NCBI RefSeq assembly: GCF_017874545.1
Contig: NZ_JAGGLT010000003.1
Span: 42,126-106,125, forward strand
Length of the DNA: 64,000 nucleotides
Direction of reading: 5' to 3'
From: Thermoanaerobacterium butyriciformans
GTDB lineage: Bacteria; Bacillota; Thermoanaerobacteria; Thermoanaerobacterales; Thermoanaerobacteraceae
Shown: positions 1-12,473 of the stretch, one piece after another
Position numbering within the stretch: the first letter of the stretch is position 1
Layout: each line of letters starts with the position of its first letter
Position numbers and translations under genes: made by a program
The notes under the pieces: generated by a model
What the model was told of the DNA's origin: nothing
Databases searched by the model: none
Seen by the model: only the letters and a program-made list of their open reading frames with translations

Positions 1-429
1 ACTTATGGTGCACATGGAATTTGGAGCTGGCATAAAAAAGGAAAAGAGTTTGAAAAAAATATAGGAGAAGTTTTTGATAAACCATATGATTGGAGAGATG
101 CTTTAAGATTTGATGGAGCATGGGATTATTCTTTTGCAAAATGGATTTTTGAAATGTATGATCTGTTCGAAATAGAGCCTTTGGATGCAATACTTAATAA
201 TACAAGAGAAATTAGAATGGCTGGGAACCCGGACTTAAGTACAATTGTGATTTATATCCCATCAAATACAACAGTAATTGTTAATATGAAACTCGAAAAT
301 TATAATTTTATTATTATTGATTTAGAAAAAAAATATATTGCAAATCCTACTATTGAAACTTCTAATAATAAAACGATAATTCATATGCACAATTTTACCT
401 CAGATGTTTTGATTATTGGAACAAAGTAA
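1..429 (+). CDS. Apiosidase-like DUF4038 protein, 3' end only
   Basis: The reading frame is open from base 1 and gives the last 142 residues of a longer protein. It begins with TYGAHGIWSW, which resembles the end of the (beta/alpha)8 catalytic domain of the DUF4038/apiosidase-like family (GH140 and relatives), and later has RFDGAWDYSFAKWIFE. The last ~90 residues (EIEPLDAILNN onward) look like the small beta-sandwich 'putative collagen-binding' domain that ends these proteins. Known GH140 members cut apiose from rhamnogalacturonan II, but the family is broad and the catalytic residues lie upstream of the window, so the substrate is not shown. No signal peptide can be judged. The gene ends 141 bp before the first GH1 gene. 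Confidence 0.6.
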   Translation, partial: TYGAHGIWSWHKKGKEFEKNIGEVFDKPYDWRDALRFDGAWDYSFAKWIFEMYDLFEIEPLDAILNNTREIRMAGNPDLSTIVIYIPSNTTVIVNMKLENYNFIIIDLEKKYIANPTIETSNNKTIIHMHNFTSDVLIIGTK

Positions 430-450
430 TTTGCAATTTAAGTATTTTAT

Positions 451-479
451 TTGACATTAAAATTTTAAAAAATTAAATT
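451..479 (+). promoter_or_regulatory. Candidate sigma-A promoter for the first GH1 gene
   Basis: TTGACA at 451-456, a 17-bp spacer, then TAAATT at 474-479. The -35 is perfect and the -10 is weak. It lies in the gap between the DUF4038 gene and the GH1 gene. Confidence 0.4.
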
Positions 480-570
480 AACAGAATAATTTTGCAGACA
501 AATTTCTCTAAACATTATTAATACCATATTAATGCAAATGAATGTTTTATAGAAAAGGGGCATGATTTAA

Positions 571-1980
<1,410 letters not shown>

Positions 1981-2015
1981 TGTATAACTTTAGCAGGCGG
2001 TAAAAAATAGAAAAA

Positions 2016-2039
2016 GGAAGGTACTAAAAAATACCTTCC
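2016..2039. terminator. Hairpin after GH1 copy 1
   Basis: An 8-bp perfect stem, GGAAGGTA/TACCTTCC, with an 8-nt loop, 36 bp after the stop codon. There is no T tract on the plus strand. A run of five A before the stem would make a T tract on the minus strand, so it may work better in that direction. Confidence 0.5.
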
Positions 2040-2110
2040 CTTCACATGAATCATCCGCTATAATGTTTAAATAAAAAAAGACCAAATGATTCGGGTTAAG
2101 TTTAAACCAT

Positions 2111-2404
2111 AATGAAATAAATTTCAAGGATTTAGAAGCGAAAATTTATAAATTTGTTTGCGACGAAGCTTGTGAACTAATAGCTCAAATCCTTACGATG
2201 ATAGATGATATGCTACTAGAAAAAAGAGACAAGAAAGAATATAGATGTAAAGGCAAAAACACACAAATATAAAAACGGTCATGGGCACTGTTGAATTTGA
2301 TAAAAGAATTTATGAACAGACAAACAAAGAAGGAAAAAAAGAATATATTTATCTTTAGACAAATATTTAAAAATGGGTACAATAGGGCATATATCAACGA
2401 TTGT
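2111..2404 (+). pseudogene. ISLre2-family (UPF0236) transposase remnant, N-terminal part
   Basis: Three successive frames read as one protein resembling the N-terminus of ISLre2/UPF0236 transposases. Frame one (2111-2269) gives LEAKIYKFVCDEACELI and then KRDKKEYRCKGK. Frame two (2266-2355) gives IKTVMGTVEFDKRIYE and NKEGKKEYIYL. Frame three (2355-2404) gives LDKYLKMGTIGHIST. Two frameshifts and the absence of the remaining ~350 residues show a dead fragment. After ~2404 the similarity stops. The family assignment rests on recognised sequence style, not a search. Confidence 0.75.
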
Positions 2405-2765
2405 GTGGTTTTATTTCTACATATAATTGCCATTTTCCTGCTTTTTAACCTAATAAAATTTTATACTATCGAGATTGTATACTTTGATATGAATTTGGTC
2501 ATAAATTGTTTCTTTTCATCTGTGAAATTTAATATTACACTCATATTGTAGAGATTACAATAATCCCCATATATTTTTCATAAAAATTTTTTCATTTAAT
2601 TATCCATAAAATGGCTTTTAAATTATTAAAAAATGATTCTTCAAATGTATGAATTTACAACAATAACATGGAAACATAAAAATAATAAAAAGATGTAGAA
2701 GCTAATAATAAATGTTACAAACCGTCATAAATATAAAATTTTTGAAGCAAGAAAATTCCCTCAAA
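2405..2765. other. AT-rich gap, no gene seen
   Basis: About 360 bp between the transposase remnant and the 3' end of the minus-strand regulator. It contains A/T runs and no frame with a ribosome site or recognisable protein. It may hold further decayed insertion sequence. Confidence 0.5.
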
Positions 2766-4685
2766 TTATACCGATGTTATTAAAAGATTGATAAAATCTT
2801 CGTATGTTTTAGTTTTTAAAAGTGTTTGAAAATATTTTTTATTTGAAATTATTTCTGTCACAAAATCAAATATATCTCGAAAAAGGATTCGATCTTCCTC
2901 ATTGATTGCAAGCATAAAAACAACATTTACCTTATTTTGATTCCAATTGATTGGTGTTGGATGTATCGATACTGCTATGGCAGTTGAAAAAGCGCTCATT
3001 TCTAAGGGATGAGGTATAGCGATATTTAAATATGCGCTAGGACTAATCCTTTCTCTTTCGTAAATCCTTTCTTGGAAAGATGAGTCTACATAACCGAATT
3101 TATTTAAGGCATTAGACAAATAATTTATTGCATCTTCTTTATTTGAAAAGCCGGGATTATAGAAAAACAATTCCCTTTTAAATATGAATTTAAGCTTTTT
3201 CTCTAAAATAGTTCTTAATCTCGCTTTTTTGATTTTTTCAATTTCATTGGCAATAATACTTATATCTTTATTATCAAAATAATTTGATATGACGATCATT
3301 GGGACAGTAAGGCAGATGTTAACATGTATTGTAGATATTACAAGGTCATAATCCGAAAAATTCTTTAACTCATCTGGAGTGGTAATGACTCCGGACAGTA
3401 TGACGTCGTTCTCAAAGATCGCATGAATTTTTTTTACTAACTTGAGGTGAGTAGAGTAATAACGAGGGCAGAGTACGATTACCTTTACTTTATTTCTTAA
3501 TGCTTTTTGTTCTTCTATTAAGACACCTATATGCAATGCTATATAGGCAATTTCATCTTCTGATATTACGTAGTCCGTTTCTTCTGTGATAATATTAGCT
3601 ATGAAAACTGACACATCGTAAATATATGGATAAGTGTTTTTAATTGTCAAAAGCTGAGGATTTCTTAAATTGATATTGTTTTCTAAACGCACAAGCATGT
3701 TATATAGATGTAAAGAAAAACGTATCATAAAATCTGGATTATTCAAGTTTATATATAAAGAGTCTTTCATCTTGTTTTGAATTAATTCCATTAAATTACA
3801 TATTTTGGGTCCGATAATATCGTTTAGCTGAGGATATTCCAGTTGGGTAATATTTTCATTAACAATACTGGTCGTTAAGATTAATGCTAGATTATAAAAT
3901 TCATTGTCCGTAAAATGAACAGGGAAATACTTTTTTAAATCATCACAGATCTCCCTTAATAATTTAGAAACAGTTTCGGTGATATGAACATTATTTAAGG
4001 AATCCAAAACTTCCGGTGTAGTAAGATTTTCCAGGGAACGCTGCATTGTGATTGCTAAGTGTAAAATAAAGTTTATCAATGAAAAGTCATTGATAAAATA
4101 GTGATTTGCTAAAAGCCTCTCAGTCACTACTTCCTTTATTACCTTTAAATCTAAGTTTTGGAAATATGTTTGAAGGAGATCTAAACTAATAAAGTTTTCT
4201 TTTATCTCGTTATAGATAAGATGTGATATCATCTTTTTTTTATTTTTTTCCAGTCCCTCAATATAGACACAATTATTTTTTGTTTTGAATACCAGATCGA
4301 AATTTTTTAATTCTGCCTTGATTTTTGATATCTCATTCATCAAAGTCACAGGGGAGATACAGAGCTCGTCTGCTAATTCATCAAGGTTTTTTGTTTGTTG
4401 CTGAAGCAAGAGAAGTTTAAGTATATATGCTTGTCTGCTTTTTGAAGACTGGGGTATATCGTTATTTGTAAAATTATTCAATATATTAGCTAGACGTTCT
4501 TTATCTTGTATAAAGTAGCCTTTTCTGGAGGAAAAGATCAAATTGGGATAATTTGTATTGATATTAGATATATAAGTCTTAACACTGCGAATTGAAAAGC
4601 CTAAATCATCTGCTATGCTTGAAGCGGTAACACAGCTTGTCTGATCTTTCAAATAGTTCAATATTTTAAGTTCTTTTTCTTGCAT
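2766..4685 (-). CDS. licR: LicR/ManR-type PTS-regulated transcriptional activator
   Basis: A 639-residue multidomain regulator. An N-terminal winged helix (about 1-60) and a second Mga-like helix-turn-helix (about 85-130, ADELCISPVTLMNEISKI) precede two PRD modules. PRD1 has the His of FILHLAITMQ; PRD2 has the His residues of FSLHLYNML and IALHIGVLIEE. An EIIB-like domain (about 405-490, KVKVIVLCPRYYST) and a C-terminal EIIA domain (about 500-639, with IPHPLEM) follow. In known LicR/ManR proteins, phosphorylation of these His and Cys residues by HPr and the cognate EII couples activity to sugar uptake and catabolite control. It is divergent from the EIIA/EIIB/EIIC genes starting at 4884, its likely targets. 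The assignment to the LicR group is firm; the inducing beta-glucoside is inferred. Confidence 0.88.
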   Translation of the reverse strand: MQEKELKILNYLKDQTSCVTASSIADDLGFSIRSVKTYISNINTNYPNLIFSSRKGYFIQDKERLANILNNFTNNDIPQSSKSRQAYILKLLLLQQQTKNLDELADELCISPVTLMNEISKIKAELKNFDLVFKTKNNCVYIEGLEKNKKKMISHLIYNEIKENFISLDLLQTYFQNLDLKVIKEVVTERLLANHYFINDFSLINFILHLAITMQRSLENLTTPEVLDSLNNVHITETVSKLLREICDDLKKYFPVHFTDNEFYNLALILTTSIVNENITQLEYPQLNDIIGPKICNLMELIQNKMKDSLYINLNNPDFMIRFSLHLYNMLVRLENNINLRNPQLLTIKNTYPYIYDVSVFIANIITEETDYVISEDEIAYIALHIGVLIEEQKALRNKVKVIVLCPRYYSTHLKLVKKIHAIFENDVILSGVITTPDELKNFSDYDLVISTIHVNICLTVPMIVISNYFDNKDISIIANEIEKIKKARLRTILEKKLKFIFKRELFFYNPGFSNKEDAINYLSNALNKFGYVDSSFQERIYERERISPSAYLNIAIPHPLEMSAFSTAIAVSIHPTPINWNQNKVNVVFMLAINEEDRILFRDIFDFVTEIISNKKYFQTLLKTKTYEDFINLLITSV

Positions 4686-4769
4686 AGGAGAGTCTCACCT
4701 CTTACATAATACTGTAATTATTACTTATTATATTATAACATAGTAATTTTCAAGAATTTATATTATCAA

Positions 4770-4826
4770 TTGCACCGTAAAAGTGCAAAATCAAGAATAG
4801 AAATTTGATTGTCCAGCTAGTATAAT
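4770..4826 (+). promoter_or_regulatory. PTS operon control region: palindrome plus -10
   Basis: A perfect inverted repeat, TTGCAC-N7-GTGCAA (4770-4788), lies about 45 bp upstream of a TATAAT at 4821-4826. There is no good -35 at the right distance, which fits a promoter that needs an activator bound just upstream. The LicR-type regulator is divergently transcribed from the other side. That it binds here is inference. Confidence 0.5.
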
Positions 4827-4883
4827 AAAATCACAGCGATGAGAGATAAGAACAAATGCAGATGGATGGAAGGAGAGATGTTT

Positions 4884-5186
4884 ATGGATGCAATAGCAAA
4901 GAGTATGGAAATCATTGCAAACAGTGGTGAAGGTAAAAGCTTGGCAATGAAAGCAATCAAGCAAGCTCGTGCTGGCAAATATGAAGAAGCGGAGGCAGAC
5001 TTAAAGCATGCAGATGAGGCGATTATAAAGGCACATCAGGCCCACAGCGAATTGCTGTTCTATGATGCTGAAAATCAGGATTTAAAAATTAATATGTTGT
5101 TGGTACATGCAGCAGATCATTTGACTGCAGCAGGTATTATAAAAGAATTGGCAGAAGAGATTATTTATTTGTATAAGACACGATAG
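4884..5186 (+). CDS. celC: PTS lactose/cellobiose-family EIIA
   Basis: A 100-residue, all-helical EIIA of the Lac family, which passes phosphate from HPr to EIIB. The phosphorylated histidine is His75 in MLLVHAADHL, and the usual Asp follows at DHL. Upstream in-frame ATGs exist at 4839 and 4878. The GGAAGGA ribosome site at 4868-4874 is within the first extension and too close to 4878, so ATG 4884 is chosen; it also gives the usual family length. It is the first gene of the EIIA-EIIB-EIIC series and is separated from EIIB by 33 bp. Confidence 0.88.
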   Translation: MDAIAKSMEIIANSGEGKSLAMKAIKQARAGKYEEAEADLKHADEAIIKAHQAHSELLFYDAENQDLKINMLLVHAADHLTAAGIIKELAEEIIYLYKTR

Positions 5187-5219
5187 TTAAGAAATCTATG
5201 TTATATTGGGTGGTGTGAT

Positions 5220-5528
5220 ATGTATAAAATTGCTTTGGTGTGTGAAAACGGTGCAAGTACTGGTATGGTAGTCAGAAAAATGAGAGAAGCCGCAAAAAAA
5301 CGTGGGATAGAGGCAGAAATTCAAGCTTACCCATATACACAATTAGAAAATTTTATTGAAGAGGTAGATGCTATACTTTTAGGTCCACAGATTGCATACA
5401 AAAAGGACGTTATTGCAAAAACATTTTCAAAGTATGCGGATAAAATTGATGTTATAAAACCGATGGATTTCGGAATGATGAATGGCGAAAAAATTTTGGA
5501 TGATGCTATTGCGATTATTAAAAAATGA
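5220..5528 (+). CDS. celA: PTS cellobiose/lactose-family EIIB
   Basis: A 102-residue cytoplasmic EIIB. The phosphocysteine is Cys8, followed by the loop ENGASTGMVVRKM. Family members usually read C-A-A-G-M-S-T-S here, so the loop is slightly unusual (Glu-Asn after Cys). The C-terminal part (AILLGPQIAYKK) is also typical. It receives phosphate from EIIA at 4884-5186 and gives it to the sugar bound by EIIC at 5893-7155. Confidence 0.85.
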   Translation: MYKIALVCENGASTGMVVRKMREAAKKRGIEAEIQAYPYTQLENFIEEVDAILLGPQIAYKKDVIAKTFSKYADKIDVIKPMDFGMMNGEKILDDAIAIIKK

Positions 5529-5892
5529 TTTTTTGCAGTACTTATAAGATTTGTTGAAATTTTATGACTGATTTCATGAAAATTTTTTTAAGTATATGAT
5601 TGCTTACGATTTCAGTATTGACTATATGAAAATAAAGGTATGATGATGTATAGTTTTAGTCTATTGCCATTCATGAACATCTTTAAAATGGGAATTTCCA
5701 TCCATATACAATTCTATCTTTTGTATATTATAAGTGCTTAATGACAGAGTGTCAAATCATATTAATTATAGTTTCAGCTTTGTTTACATCTATACTATGT
5801 GTAGCTGCTAATATTAGTTTAACTGTACACATAAATCATGACGATGATGCTGGAGACTAGAAGATAAAAAATATATTTTAGGGGGAAAAAAG
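5529..5892. other. Gap between EIIB and EIIC
   Basis: 364 bp with no frame that has both a start and a ribosome site. No strong terminator hairpin was seen. PTS operons often have tighter spacing here, so a separate promoter or a lost small gene is possible, but nothing identifiable remains. Confidence 0.4.
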
Positions 5893-7155
5893 ATGGATAG
5901 ATTTATAGACGTATTGCAAAAAAGGCTAATGCCTATAGCAAAAAAAATAAGCGACATTAAATTTTTAAGTGCACTAGGTGCTACATTTCAAATTTTATTG
6001 CCAGTTATTTTACTTGGTTCATTTGCTTGCTTAGGAGCATTTTTAAATATCCCAGCATGGCAAAGTTTTGTTAAAAATACAGGGTTAGCAACTATATTCA
6101 TGACAATTCAATCTTTAACACTTAGTATTATTGCTTTGTATGTTGCTATTGTATTACCATATCAGTATGCAACGAAAGTAGGAATGAAACCTCTTTCCGT
6201 AACGATTATTAGTTTTATGACATTTTTGTTAATTACTCCACATAAACTATATACTGATATTCCTACCCAATGGTTAGGGTATCCAGGTTTATTTACTGCG
6301 ATGCTTATAAGTGCCTTTACCGTAAGATTTACAAAATTGTTGCAAGATAAAAAAATTTATTTACGTATGCCAGAAGGCGTGCCACCTATAGTAGAAGAAT
6401 CCTTTGCGAGTTTAGTGCCCGCATTGTTTTCTGCACTTTTGGCAGTGTTTATAGAAGCAGGATTAGCTAAGACAAGTTTTAGAAGCATTCATCAAGTGAT
6501 TTATTCACTAATTCAAGTACCACTACAAGGAATTGGATTGTCATATCCAGCTTACCTTCTTGTCCAGATACTAAGTACCTTGTTTATGTTTTTTGGTATT
6601 CATGGCAATGCGGTTTTTAGCATCATTTCACCGTTGACATTAGCTGCATCTGCTGAGAACTTGAAGGCACTGTCATCTGGTTTACCTTTACCGAATATTA
6701 TCACTGATTCATTTTCTGTATTATGTCAACCTGGAGGCATTGGGGGTACATTTGGTCTTGCATTTTTAATGGCGTTTACTGCAAAGAGTAAGAGATTAAA
6801 GACTCTTGGTAAAATGGCGATAATTCCTGCAATTTTTGGTATTAACGAACCATTGTTATTTGGAATACCAATTTTATTAAATCCATTATTATTCATTCCT
6901 TATATTTTGAATCCGATTATTTGTACAACAATTAGTTATCTTTCAATAGCACTTGGCATTACCCCGAGATTATCCGGTGTTATAGTAAACTGGACTATGC
7001 CGCAGATTGTTTCAGGTTTTCTTGCGCAAGGTGTGCCGACAGCAATTTTACAAATAGTATTGATTATTATAACAACTTTAATATGGATTCCGTTTTTTAA
7101 GATGGTAGATAGACAAATTATGTTGGAAGAAACAGAAGAAACATTAGTAAAATAA
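5893..7155 (+). CDS. celB: PTS cellobiose/beta-glucoside EIIC permease
   Basis: A 420-residue membrane protein of the EIIC Lac/cellobiose family with about ten hydrophobic segments. It binds and translocates the beta-glucoside while EIIB phosphorylates it. The conserved loop FGINEPLLFGIPILLNP near residue 320, whose Glu contacts sugar in structurally known relatives, and the earlier FFGIHGNAV segment are both present. The length fits the family. The start ATG 5893 follows AGGGGGAAA. The transported sugar cannot be read from the sequence. The 6-phospho-beta-glucosidase genes on both sides suggest cellobiose or aryl-beta-glucosides. Confidence 0.88.
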   Translation: MDRFIDVLQKRLMPIAKKISDIKFLSALGATFQILLPVILLGSFACLGAFLNIPAWQSFVKNTGLATIFMTIQSLTLSIIALYVAIVLPYQYATKVGMKPLSVTIISFMTFLLITPHKLYTDIPTQWLGYPGLFTAMLISAFTVRFTKLLQDKKIYLRMPEGVPPIVEESFASLVPALFSALLAVFIEAGLAKTSFRSIHQVIYSLIQVPLQGIGLSYPAYLLVQILSTLFMFFGIHGNAVFSIISPLTLAASAENLKALSSGLPLPNIITDSFSVLCQPGGIGGTFGLAFLMAFTAKSKRLKTLGKMAIIPAIFGINEPLLFGIPILLNPLLFIPYILNPIICTTISYLSIALGITPRLSGVIVNWTMPQIVSGFLAQGVPTAILQIVLIIITTLIWIPFFKMVDRQIMLEETEETLVK

Positions 7156-7169
7156 ATTAAATTGTTTAT

Positions 7170-7200
7170 AAGAGGGGCGATGAAGCCATCTCTTCTTTTT
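7170..7200 (+). terminator. Terminator after EIIC
   Basis: Stem AAGAGG + GGC with one bulged A, loop GATGAA, closing at 7194, followed by CTTTTT. It lies 15 bp after the EIIC stop codon and separates the PTS genes from the reductase gene. Confidence 0.65.
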
Positions 7201-7259
7201 ATCAGTACAACTCAATTATTAAGTAACTTTCATTTTGACAAGCAATTAAGACTAGTTAA

Positions 7260-7397
7260 TGGGATGTGCTAAAAGTCTGTATTGACATTATTCTGGAAAG
7301 AATAGAGAAAACCACTGTAGATTTTGGCTATATGGACAAAATGACGTATGAAAAGGTAAATTATAGAGTTTTAATGGAATATTTATTGGTGATATAA
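7260..7397 (+). other. Short unidentified reading frame, probable gene remnant
   Basis: An open frame of about 45 codons ending in TAA at 7395-7397, with helix-like, amphipathic composition (segments LERIEKTTVDFGYMD and MTYEKVNYRVLMEYLL). There is no clear ribosome site; the only start is a GTG at 7266. I do not recognise it. It may be the tail of a lost gene. Confidence 0.2.
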
Positions 7398-7443
7398 AAA
7401 AGTAATCGTCTATATGCGAAAACTTAAATTTAGGAGGAATATT

Positions 7444-10784
<3,341 letters not shown>

Positions 10785-10831
10785 ATTAATTTCTTAGGTT
10801 AATTAAAGAAAATAATTGATATTCCAATATA

Positions 10832-10874
10832 AAAAATGTTAGTGCTGAAGCTTTGCTTACGCGCTAACATTTTT
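10832..10874 (+). terminator. Strong terminator of the beta-glucoside locus
   Basis: A 14-bp stem (AAAAATGTTAGTGC pairing with GCGCTAACATTTTT, one T-G pair) with a ~15-nt loop. The stem ends in a T run and starts in an A run, so it may work in both directions. Confidence 0.85.
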
Positions 10875-11015
10875 CATATCATGATTTTGCCAGTGAGCTT
10901 ATTCTATGTAATTTTGCCTGCTAGCATGGTAAATAATAGTGGGAGAATGAATTAAAGCTAATATTATTCTAAAAAATTATATAAAAAATTTATATAAAAA
11001 TTTTACATAATTTAC

Positions 11016-11044
11016 TTGATATATTTAGTAAATTATATTAAAAT
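11016..11044 (+). promoter_or_regulatory. Candidate promoter of the LacI regulator gene
   Basis: TTGATA (11016-11021), a 17-bp spacer and TAAAAT (11039-11044), 45 bp before the start of the regulator gene. Confidence 0.5.
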
Positions 11045-11088
11045 TATAATGAACTTTAAATAATATAAATTAATATAGATATGTCGAG

Positions 11089-12108
11089 GTGGTTAGAATT
11101 AATATATCAGATATAGCATCAATAGTTGGAGTATCTCCTGCAACGGTTTCAAACGCACTTAATGGTAAAAGCGGTGTAAGCGAAGAAACAAGACAGAAAA
11201 TAATAAAAATTGCTAGAGAATATGGCTATTTTAAGGATAATATTTTCAATACTTTGCAAAAAACTATTAGATTTATTATGTATAAAAAGCATGGCTTTGT
11301 CGTTTGCGATACGCCTTTTTTCACTTCTCTTATAGAAGGCATAACAAAAGAATCTAAAGCACAAGGATATGAATTGTTAATATCGCATGTAAATTTTAAT
11401 GAGAAAGATAATAAAGAATTAATAGAAACCATTGAAAAAGATTATTCTGAAGGCATATTAATTTTGGCGACTGAAATGACAAGTGAAGATTTACTGGTAT
11501 TAAAAAATGTTAATGTTCCGATTGTAATGCTTGATAGTTATTTTAAAAATAGCGATTTTGATTCTGTTTTAATAAATAATGTAGATGCTGCGTATAAAGC
11601 TACAGAATATTTAATCATGAATGGACATACTAATATAGGATATCTTCATAGTTCGGTGCATATTAATAACTTTTATTATAGAAGAAGAGGATACTTAGAG
11701 GCTTTAACTGACTATGCTTTAAAAGCGGATAAAAAGTTTGAGGTTCCTTTAGAGCCAACAGCAGAAGGTTCATACCGTGATATGTCTCTTTATTTAAAAC
11801 AAAAGAATGTAGCATTGCCTACAGCTTTTTTTGCCGATAATGATATCATTGCTCTAGGTGCAATGAGGGCGTTAAAAGAAAGCGGTATAAAAATACCAGA
11901 AGATATTTCTATTATAGGTTTTGATGATATGCCTTTTTGCGAAATTTCAAGCCCGAAGTTAACTACACTAAAAGTATTTAAGCAAGAAATGGGTAAAGCT
12001 GCTGTCAGGAGATTAGTTGATAAGATAAAAGAAAATGATAATAGTATACAAAAAATTGAAATAAATACACAATTAGTAATAAGAGAAAGCGTCTTAAAAA
12101 TTAATTAA
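11089..12108 (+). CDS. LacI-family transcriptional regulator (pentose locus)
   Basis: 339 residues. An N-terminal LacI helix-turn-helix and hinge (NISDIASIVGVSPATVSNAL, then GVSEETRQKIIKIAREYGY) is followed by a periplasmic-binding-protein-like effector domain (FFADNDIIALGAMRALKE, IIGFDDMPFCEI). The start is uncertain: GTG 11089 overlaps the purine-rich GAGGTGG that would be the ribosome site, and the next likely codon in frame would be a non-standard ATT near 11098. It lies directly upstream of, and in the same direction as, the isomerase/transketolase/kinase and ABC genes, so it probably represses them. The palindrome at 12390-12407 is a candidate operator. The effector sugar is unknown. 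Confidence 0.82.
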   Translation: MVRINISDIASIVGVSPATVSNALNGKSGVSEETRQKIIKIAREYGYFKDNIFNTLQKTIRFIMYKKHGFVVCDTPFFTSLIEGITKESKAQGYELLISHVNFNEKDNKELIETIEKDYSEGILILATEMTSEDLLVLKNVNVPIVMLDSYFKNSDFDSVLINNVDAAYKATEYLIMNGHTNIGYLHSSVHINNFYYRRRGYLEALTDYALKADKKFEVPLEPTAEGSYRDMSLYLKQKNVALPTAFFADNDIIALGAMRALKESGIKIPEDISIIGFDDMPFCEISSPKLTTLKVFKQEMGKAAVRRLVDKIKENDNSIQKIEINTQLVIRESVLKIN

Positions 12109-12217
12109 ATATATTAAGTAATTATTAAATATATTTTTTAATTAACTTACTTAAACAAAGATTTATATGTAAAACAAATAAATCTTTACAAATATTTTAA
12201 ATATGCGTATTGTAATG

Positions 12218-12262
12218 GCTCTATTATTTTAGTAGAAAAACAAATAGAGCTTTATTTTTTTA
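12218..12262 (+). terminator. Terminator after the LacI gene
   Basis: An 8-bp stem GCTCTATT/AATAGAGC (12218-12225 with 12243-12250), a 17-nt loop, then TTTATTTTTTTA. It separates the regulator from the pentose operon. Confidence 0.7.
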
Positions 12263-12347
12263 TTTAAAATTTAATATTTGAACTAATTTGTATGATTAAA
12301 ATATAAATATTAGCTATAAAAATGATAAAAAATTTTATATAAAACAG

Positions 12348-12407
12348 TTGAATTTTATATAAATATATATTATAATAAAAGTGAAAAAATTAATCTAAAT
12401 TGATTAA
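12348..12407 (+). promoter_or_regulatory. Pentose operon promoter with downstream palindromic operator
   Basis: TTGAAT (12348-12353), an exactly 17-bp spacer, then TATAAT (12371-12376). Overlapping the expected transcription start is the inverted repeat TTAATC-N6-GATTAA (12390-12407), placed where a LacI-family repressor would block transcription. The promoter is well supported; the link to the regulator at 11089-12108 is inferred from position. Confidence 0.65.
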
Positions 12408-12473
12408 AAAATTAAGTAAAGAATCTTTAAGCACATCTATATGCACACCTATTATGGTGAAGGAGGATTTTGG

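Noticed and set aside
2185..2551. Two overlapping ORFs, 82 residues (minus) and 86 residues (plus)
   Set aside because: They lie on the decayed ISLre2 transposase; the plus-strand one is partly its second frame, and neither has a ribosome site.
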